This document shows, in pieces, positions 30,372 to 34,294 of a stretch of 34,294 bases of DNA. Each line of letters begins with the position of its first letter. Position 1 is the stretch's first letter. The position numbers and the translations under genes are program-made. Origin of the DNA: Methanocorpusculum sp. (lineage in GTDB: Archaea > Halobacteriota > Methanomicrobia > Methanomicrobiales > Methanocorpusculaceae); contig DALTWF010000017.1 in the NCBI GenBank assembly GCA_029987235.1, positions 1 to 34,294 of the forward strand. Reading direction: 5' to 3'. The notes beneath the pieces were generated by a model. It saw only the letters and a program-made list of their open reading frames with translations, did not search any database and was not told the DNA's origin.

Positions 30372-31865
30372 TCAGTGTCTGAAATATCTGACACCGGTAA
30401 ACACAACAGCAATACCTAACTCATCCGCTTTTGCAAGGACCTCGTCATCACGGATTGAGCCGCCCGGCTGAATCAAAGCGGTGGCGCCTGCAGCTGCTGC
30501 AACATCAAGCGTGTCTGCAAACGGCAGGAACGCATCAGATGCGACAACAGTTCCCTTCATATTTCTGCCAAACTCTGCTGCCTTCGTAATTGCAATCTGT
30601 GCCGAATTGACACGGTTCATCTGACCGACACCGATACCGACCGTCTCAGTCTTGTTCGTGTAAATGATTGCATTGCTTTTAGCGTACTTGACAACCTTCC
30701 AGGCAAGTTTGAATGCCTCCATCTCATCTGCAGTCGGGGCACGTTTGGAAACAACCTTCCAGTCCTCAGTGTACTCAGGCGTACGCTGAACCAAAATACC
30801 ACCATCAATGGTTCTGACCTCATCAGCCGGAACCGCAGGCGGCAAAATTAACAGACGCATATTCGGCTTGGATTTTGCAAGCTCGATTGCCTCCGGAGCA
30901 AAAGACGGCGCAACAAGAACCTCAACGAACGTGGAACAGATTTCCTTCATCAGCGGAACTTCGACCGGATGGTTTACTGCAACAATCGAACCGTATGCGG
31001 AAACCGGGTCGCAGTCGCGTGCCTTGATATAGGATTCAAGCTGGTCTTTTGCTACCGCAACACCGCACGGGTTGTTGTGTTTTACAATAACCGTTGCATG
31101 GTCCCAGAGTTCGCGGCAAAGGGAAACTGCTGCATGCACATCAAGATAGTTGTTGTACGACATCTCCTTGCCCTGCATCGAATCCTGACCCGCAATGCCG
31201 GTCGTTCCGTACACTGCTGCCTTCTGATGCGGGTTTTCACCGTAGCGCAGGGTTCTGCCGTTTGCGAACTGGAATGTGTAAGTGGACGGGAATTCACCAT
31301 CAAGAGCATTGAGATAGTTCGAAATCGCCGCATCATATGCCGCGGTTCGGGTAAAGGCCTTTGCTGCAAGTTTCAGGCGCTGTTCTTCGGTTGTTCCCCC
31401 ATTGTTTACCGCATCAATGACCATTTTGTAGTCTGACGGGTCAACAATTACCGTTACATCCTTATAGTTCTTGGATGCTGCGCGAATCATTGCCGGACCA
31501 CCGATATCTATGAATTCAATGAGTTCGGGAAGCGGAAGACCGAGTTTTGATTTTTCCTCGAACGGATAGAGGTTGACGCATAAAATGTCAATGTTTTCGA
31601 TGCCGTGCTGTTTCATTACGTCATCGTCTTTTCCGCGGCGTCCGAGAAGTCCTCCGTGTACCTTCGGATGCAGGGTTTTCACGCGGCCGTCCATCATTTC
31701 AGGAAATCCGGTATATTCAGATACGTCTTTTACCGGAATGCCCGCCTTGCGGATGGCTTTTGCCGTTCCTCCGGAAGAAATAATGTCAATTTTTTTCGCT
31801 GCAAGGGCACGCGCCAGATCAATTATACCTGTTTTGTCCCAGACTGAAAGCAGTGCGAGTGTCAT
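30372..31865 (-). CDS. purH: Bifunctional AICAR formyltransferase/IMP cyclohydrolase
   Basis: Catalyses the last two steps to IMP. The N-terminal IMP cyclohydrolase domain (about 1-190) has SSGGTAKAIRKAG and GRVKTLHPKVHGGLLGRR. The C-terminal AICAR transformylase has RYGENPHQ (207-214), KHNNPCG (262-268) and a final GGSIRDDEVL-type segment. The 497-residue length is a little under the bacterial 510-530. Many archaea instead use PurP and PurO, so this is a bacterial-type gene. A TATA element about 25 bases upstream implies a very short leader. Confidence 0.96.
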   Translation of the reverse strand: MTLALLSVWDKTGIIDLARALAAKKIDIISSGGTAKAIRKAGIPVKDVSEYTGFPEMMDGRVKTLHPKVHGGLLGRRGKDDDVMKQHGIENIDILCVNLYPFEEKSKLGLPLPELIEFIDIGGPAMIRAASKNYKDVTVIVDPSDYKMVIDAVNNGGTTEEQRLKLAAKAFTRTAAYDAAISNYLNALDGEFPSTYTFQFANGRTLRYGENPHQKAAVYGTTGIAGQDSMQGKEMSYNNYLDVHAAVSLCRELWDHATVIVKHNNPCGVAVAKDQLESYIKARDCDPVSAYGSIVAVNHPVEVPLMKEICSTFVEVLVAPSFAPEAIELAKSKPNMRLLILPPAVPADEVRTIDGGILVQRTPEYTEDWKVVSKRAPTADEMEAFKLAWKVVKYAKSNAIIYTNKTETVGIGVGQMNRVNSAQIAITKAAEFGRNMKGTVVASDAFLPFADTLDVAAAAGATALIQPGGSIRDDEVLAKADELGIAVVFTGVRYFRH

Positions 31866-31890
31866 ATACGTTATACTTGGTTGTTTATGG

Positions 31891-31898
31891 TTATATTT
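31891..31898 (-). promoter_or_regulatory. TATA box of purH
   Basis: AAATATAA on the minus strand, 25 bases before the ATG at 31865. Confidence 0.5.
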
Positions 31899-31928
31899 GT
31901 GATTGTTTAACCCGAGGTAAGAACAGCT

Positions 31929-31946
31929 GCAAAAAAAAGAAAAAAA
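31929..31946 (-). terminator. U-rich terminator of metG
   Basis: Two T-runs separated by a C on the minus strand, immediately after the metG stop and before the purH promoter. Confidence 0.6.
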
Positions 31947-33968
31947 TTAGTGTACCTTGGTTCCCTGCGGAACATCGCGGAGCGGAACAAGAAGCGATGC
32001 CTCTTCACCTGCTGCAAAGAGCATACCATTGCTTTCCTCGCCCCGGAACTTTGCCGGCTTTAAGTTGACAATGACAATAATCTTCTTGCCGACCATTTCC
32101 TCAGGGGTGTACTGCTCTGCAATGCTTGAGATAATCTGGCGGACTTCGGTTCCGATGTCGACCTGAAGACGGAGAAGACGGTCAGCTTTGGGTACTTTTT
32201 CGCATTTTACGACAAGACCCACGCGGAGGTCTAATTTTGCTACATCGTCAATCGTTACAATTTCAGTTGATACGGGTTCAATTTCAGTCATTTTTTCTTC
32301 CTTTCCTTCTGCTTTTTCCTGTGCTTCCCTGCAGCGCTTTGCAAGGGTTGCTTCAAGTTCCTCGCGCTGTTTATCCTCGATTCTTGCAAACAGCGGCTTT
32401 ACATCGCCGAGTTCTGTGTTTTCAAACGAAACAAGAGCGTCTGATACCGGGTGGTCTTCAACGCGGTCTTTGTATCCGAGCATCTCCCAGAGCTTCTGGG
32501 CTGATTCAGGCATAACCGGCTGCAGAATCAGTGCGCATGCCTTTACAATCTGCAGGCAGTTCTTTAAGACCTGTTCTGCTGCCGGAACATCTTCTTTTAA
32601 CAGTTTCCAGGGCGCATTGTTTGCGATGTACACGTTTCCAAACGAGGCAAGTGCAATAATTCCATCGACTGCAGACTTGAACTCAAAGCTGCGGACCGCC
32701 TCTTCAACGGTCCTGAGCGTCTTTGCGATTTCATCAAAAATCGGCTGCTCGACAGCCTGTTTGGGCATATAACCGAGTTTGTTTTTGACGATGGTCATGG
32801 AACGGTTGGCGAAGTTGCCGAGGGTGTTTACCAGTTCATTGTTGACTCTTGCCTGGAACTCTTTCCATGAGAAGTCGAGTTCTCTGGTGTGGCTTGTGTA
32901 TGCGAGGAGATAATATCTTAAGTAGTCTGCCGGAAGTCCTTTGTCAAGGTAGTCTTCTTTGGTCCAGACAACGTATCCGCGGGATTTGGAGAATTTCTCG
33001 CCGTCAATGGTGACCATGCCGGATGCAACAACCGCAGTCGGAGGCTGATATCCTGCGCCGTGGAGCATTGCCGGCCAGAATACACAGTGGTGGTAAATGA
33101 TATCGGAGCCGATAAAGTGTACTCTGTTTCCGTCTATCCAGTATTTTTTCCAGTCTTTGCCTGCGGCATTTGCCCATTCTTCGGTAAAGGAGATGTATCC
33201 GATTGGTGCATCAACCCATACGTAGCTGACTAAATTTTCCGAGCCCGGGAATTTTACACCCCAGTCCATCATTCTTGAGATGCACCAGTCTTTGAGTTCG
33301 TTTTCAACCCAGCCGATTGCATAGTTCTTTGCGTTGATGGTTCCTTCAAGGTGCGGGAGATATTCAAGGAGGTAGTCGCGGAACGAGCTTAATTTAAAGT
33401 AGTAGTGTTTCTGTTCGCGCAGTTCTGCCTTGGTGCCGCAGGTTGCACAGGTCGGGTCTAAAATCTCTCCCGGCTCAAGGTGTCTTCCGCAGCCCTGGTC
33501 GCATTCGTCGCCGCGGGCGGGTTTTCCGCAGTAGGGGCAGGTTCCTTCGACATAGCGGTCGGGGAGGAAGCGTTTGCATTTTGGGCAGTAGCTCTGCTGG
33601 ATGACTTTTTCATACACGTAGCCTTTTTCGATGAGTTTATTTAAAATTTCGGTGGTGCGTGCATGGTTTGTCGGGTCGTCTGTCATGCCGAAGCGGTCGA
33701 ATCTGACGCCCATTGCTTTGAATACTTCGTCAAAGTGCTTGTGATAGGTTTCGCAGACGACGCGCGGCGTGGTTCCTTCTTTTTCAGCGGTTACGACAAT
33801 AGGGGTTCCGTGATTGTCAGATCCGCAGACAAATACGATGTCTTCGCCTAAGCGGCGGAGGTAGCGTACGTAAAAGTCGCCGGGTATATAGGTTCTGAGG
33901 TGTCCCAGGTGGCAGGTTCCGTTTGTGTAGGGAAGGCCGCAGGTTACCACAGTCGGTTTTTTATCCAT
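31947..33968 (-). CDS. metG: Methionyl-tRNA synthetase with C-terminal tRNA-binding domain
   Basis: Charges tRNA(Met). The class I core has the HIGH motif as HLGH (20-23) and KMSKS as KFSKS (325-329). A zinc-binding insert holds Cys pairs: Cys128/131, Cys144/147, Cys156/160 and Cys174/177. The anticodon-binding helical domain is followed by a charged linker, about residues 540-575. A Trbp111-like OB domain (LDLRVGLVVKCEKVPKADRL) ends the 673-residue protein. A Met-Thr-Glu in the linker could start a free domain, but no ribosome site is clear. TATA lies upstream. Confidence 0.96.
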   Translation of the reverse strand: MDKKPTVVTCGLPYTNGTCHLGHLRTYIPGDFYVRYLRRLGEDIVFVCGSDNHGTPIVVTAEKEGTTPRVVCETYHKHFDEVFKAMGVRFDRFGMTDDPTNHARTTEILNKLIEKGYVYEKVIQQSYCPKCKRFLPDRYVEGTCPYCGKPARGDECDQGCGRHLEPGEILDPTCATCGTKAELREQKHYYFKLSSFRDYLLEYLPHLEGTINAKNYAIGWVENELKDWCISRMMDWGVKFPGSENLVSYVWVDAPIGYISFTEEWANAAGKDWKKYWIDGNRVHFIGSDIIYHHCVFWPAMLHGAGYQPPTAVVASGMVTIDGEKFSKSRGYVVWTKEDYLDKGLPADYLRYYLLAYTSHTRELDFSWKEFQARVNNELVNTLGNFANRSMTIVKNKLGYMPKQAVEQPIFDEIAKTLRTVEEAVRSFEFKSAVDGIIALASFGNVYIANNAPWKLLKEDVPAAEQVLKNCLQIVKACALILQPVMPESAQKLWEMLGYKDRVEDHPVSDALVSFENTELGDVKPLFARIEDKQREELEATLAKRCREAQEKAEGKEEKMTEIEPVSTEIVTIDDVAKLDLRVGLVVKCEKVPKADRLLRLQVDIGTEVRQIISSIAEQYTPEEMVGKKIIVIVNLKPAKFRGEESNGMLFAAGEEASLLVPLRDVPQGTKVH

Positions 33969-33991
33969 GGGTATACTTATTTGGTTTGCAG

Positions 33992-33999
33992 GATATTAA
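33992..33999 (-). promoter_or_regulatory. TATA box of metG
   Basis: TTAATATC on the minus strand, 23 bases before the ATG at 33968. Confidence 0.45.
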
Positions 34000-34237
34000 G
34001 GTGAGCGGTACGGAACTGAAGTTTCTCCCCCCATAACGGAAAAACTTTCATTTTGCAAACACTTTTTCCCCTTGAGCGGAAAAAAATTCATTACGAGATC
34101 CTGAAATTATTTCTGATTTGCTTTTTCGAGCCTGTCCAATCGATAACCCCAGTATTTAAACATATCTCCAAAATTAACTTTTGGTGGGGGGAATCCACAT
34201 TTTTTTGCAAACATCTGCAAACTGAGGTATCGATGAG

Positions 34238-34245
34238 TATATATA
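34238..34245 (+). promoter_or_regulatory. Strong TATA box of the right-edge gene
   Basis: TATATATA, 19 bases before an ATG at 34265. The spacing predicts a leaderless transcript starting at the ATG. Confidence 0.55.
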
Positions 34246-34264
34246 CTTTGACGCCAAATTCCCT

Positions 34265-34294
34265 ATGCAAATCCAATTTGAAGACGAATTTGAG
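34265..34294 (+). CDS. Start of an unknown gene (partial, runs off the window)
   Basis: ATG followed by an open frame encoding MQIQFEDEFE to the window edge. The support is the TATATATA box at the exact leaderless distance and the absence of any stop in the ten visible codons. Nothing can be said about function. Confidence 0.4.
   Translation, partial: MQIQFEDEFE

Larger units (their letters stand above)
33969..34264. other. Intergenic region between metG and the right-edge gene
   Basis: Holds the metG promoter at its left end and the promoter of the right-edge gene at its right end. A CGGAAAAA-type segment occurs twice about 40 bases apart (near 34037 and 34077), each followed by TTCATT. 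TTTTGCAAACA occurs near 34053 and again near 34204. A minus-strand frame from a TTG at 34276 (61 residues) looks like chance. I see no RNA gene. Confidence 0.5.

Noticed and set aside
32283..32300. Internal start in metG for a free tRNA-binding protein
   Set aside because: The Met is in a linker of a continuous frame and has no clear ribosome site or promoter.
34091..34276. Minus-strand 61-codon frame at the right edge
   Set aside because: It needs a TTG start without a ribosome site and overlaps the promoter and start of the plus-strand partial gene.

Overview
The window looks like chromosomal DNA of a methanogenic archaeon, most probably Methanomicrobiales and perhaps a Methanocorpusculum-like organism. 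I infer this from the mix of genes and cannot confirm it without a search. The archaeal signs are a VAT/CDC48 AAA ATPase, an archaeal-type S-adenosylmethionine synthetase, a DUF371 protein, a G-domain-degenerate EF-Tu/SelB-like protein, a TiaS/Mmp11-type domain protein, TATA-box promoters about 25 nt from many start codons (leaderless or near-leaderless genes), and U-rich terminators. The bacterial-like genes are MutS/MutL, exonuclease VII (XseA/XseB) and bifunctional PurH. I see no rRNA, tRNA, CRISPR array, insertion sequence or prophage.

Layout. 1-107 is the tail of an unknown gene. 108-467 is a gene-poor, A/C-rich spacer with the terminator of the next operon. 468-2862 (minus) is a polar amino-acid ABC transporter: binding lipoprotein, permease, ATPase. 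3050-3226 is a small 2[4Fe-4S] ferredoxin. 3304-5745 (minus) holds dapA-dapB of lysine synthesis, preceded by a PhnP-like metallo-hydrolase. 5799-7808 has DUF371 convergent with xseA-xseB. 7857-10341 (plus) is a tight three-gene run of poorly understood proteins: a degenerate translation GTPase, a TIM-barrel sugar isomerase-like protein and a two-TM protein. An iron-sulfur flavoprotein follows. 10956-13315 (minus) has a MerR-like HTH/coiled-coil protein, an HdeD-like membrane protein and a DUF362 ferredoxin-like protein.

13367-16732 (minus) is an operon of SAM synthetase and hisG-hisA-hisB. 16839-18132 has an unknown protein, a membrane PH-domain protein and a tiny one-TM partner. 18218-20827 (plus) is an ACT-domain regulator, homoserine dehydrogenase, and a winged-helix/TiaS-like fusion. 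20835-25201 (minus) is mutS-mutL, followed by a duplicated MgtE-type cation transporter. 26550-29388 is a CDC48-Hsp20 protein-quality operon. 29608-30285 is an MntA/HepT-type toxin-antitoxin pair. Next come purH and metG (minus). At the right edge a plus-strand gene begins just behind a strong TATA box.

How the genes work together. Most of the window is core metabolism: lysine, threonine/methionine, histidine and purine precursors, SAM, tRNA charging, repair and proteostasis. These genes sit in short operons with 4-11 bp overlaps that suggest translational coupling. I did not find a large undescribed system. The best leads are the degenerate EF-Tu-like three-gene cluster, the winged-helix/TiaS-like fusion behind homoserine dehydrogenase, the abrupt change of codon wobble preference inside the ABC transporter operon, and a recurring CCAATA-type element at probable transcription starts.
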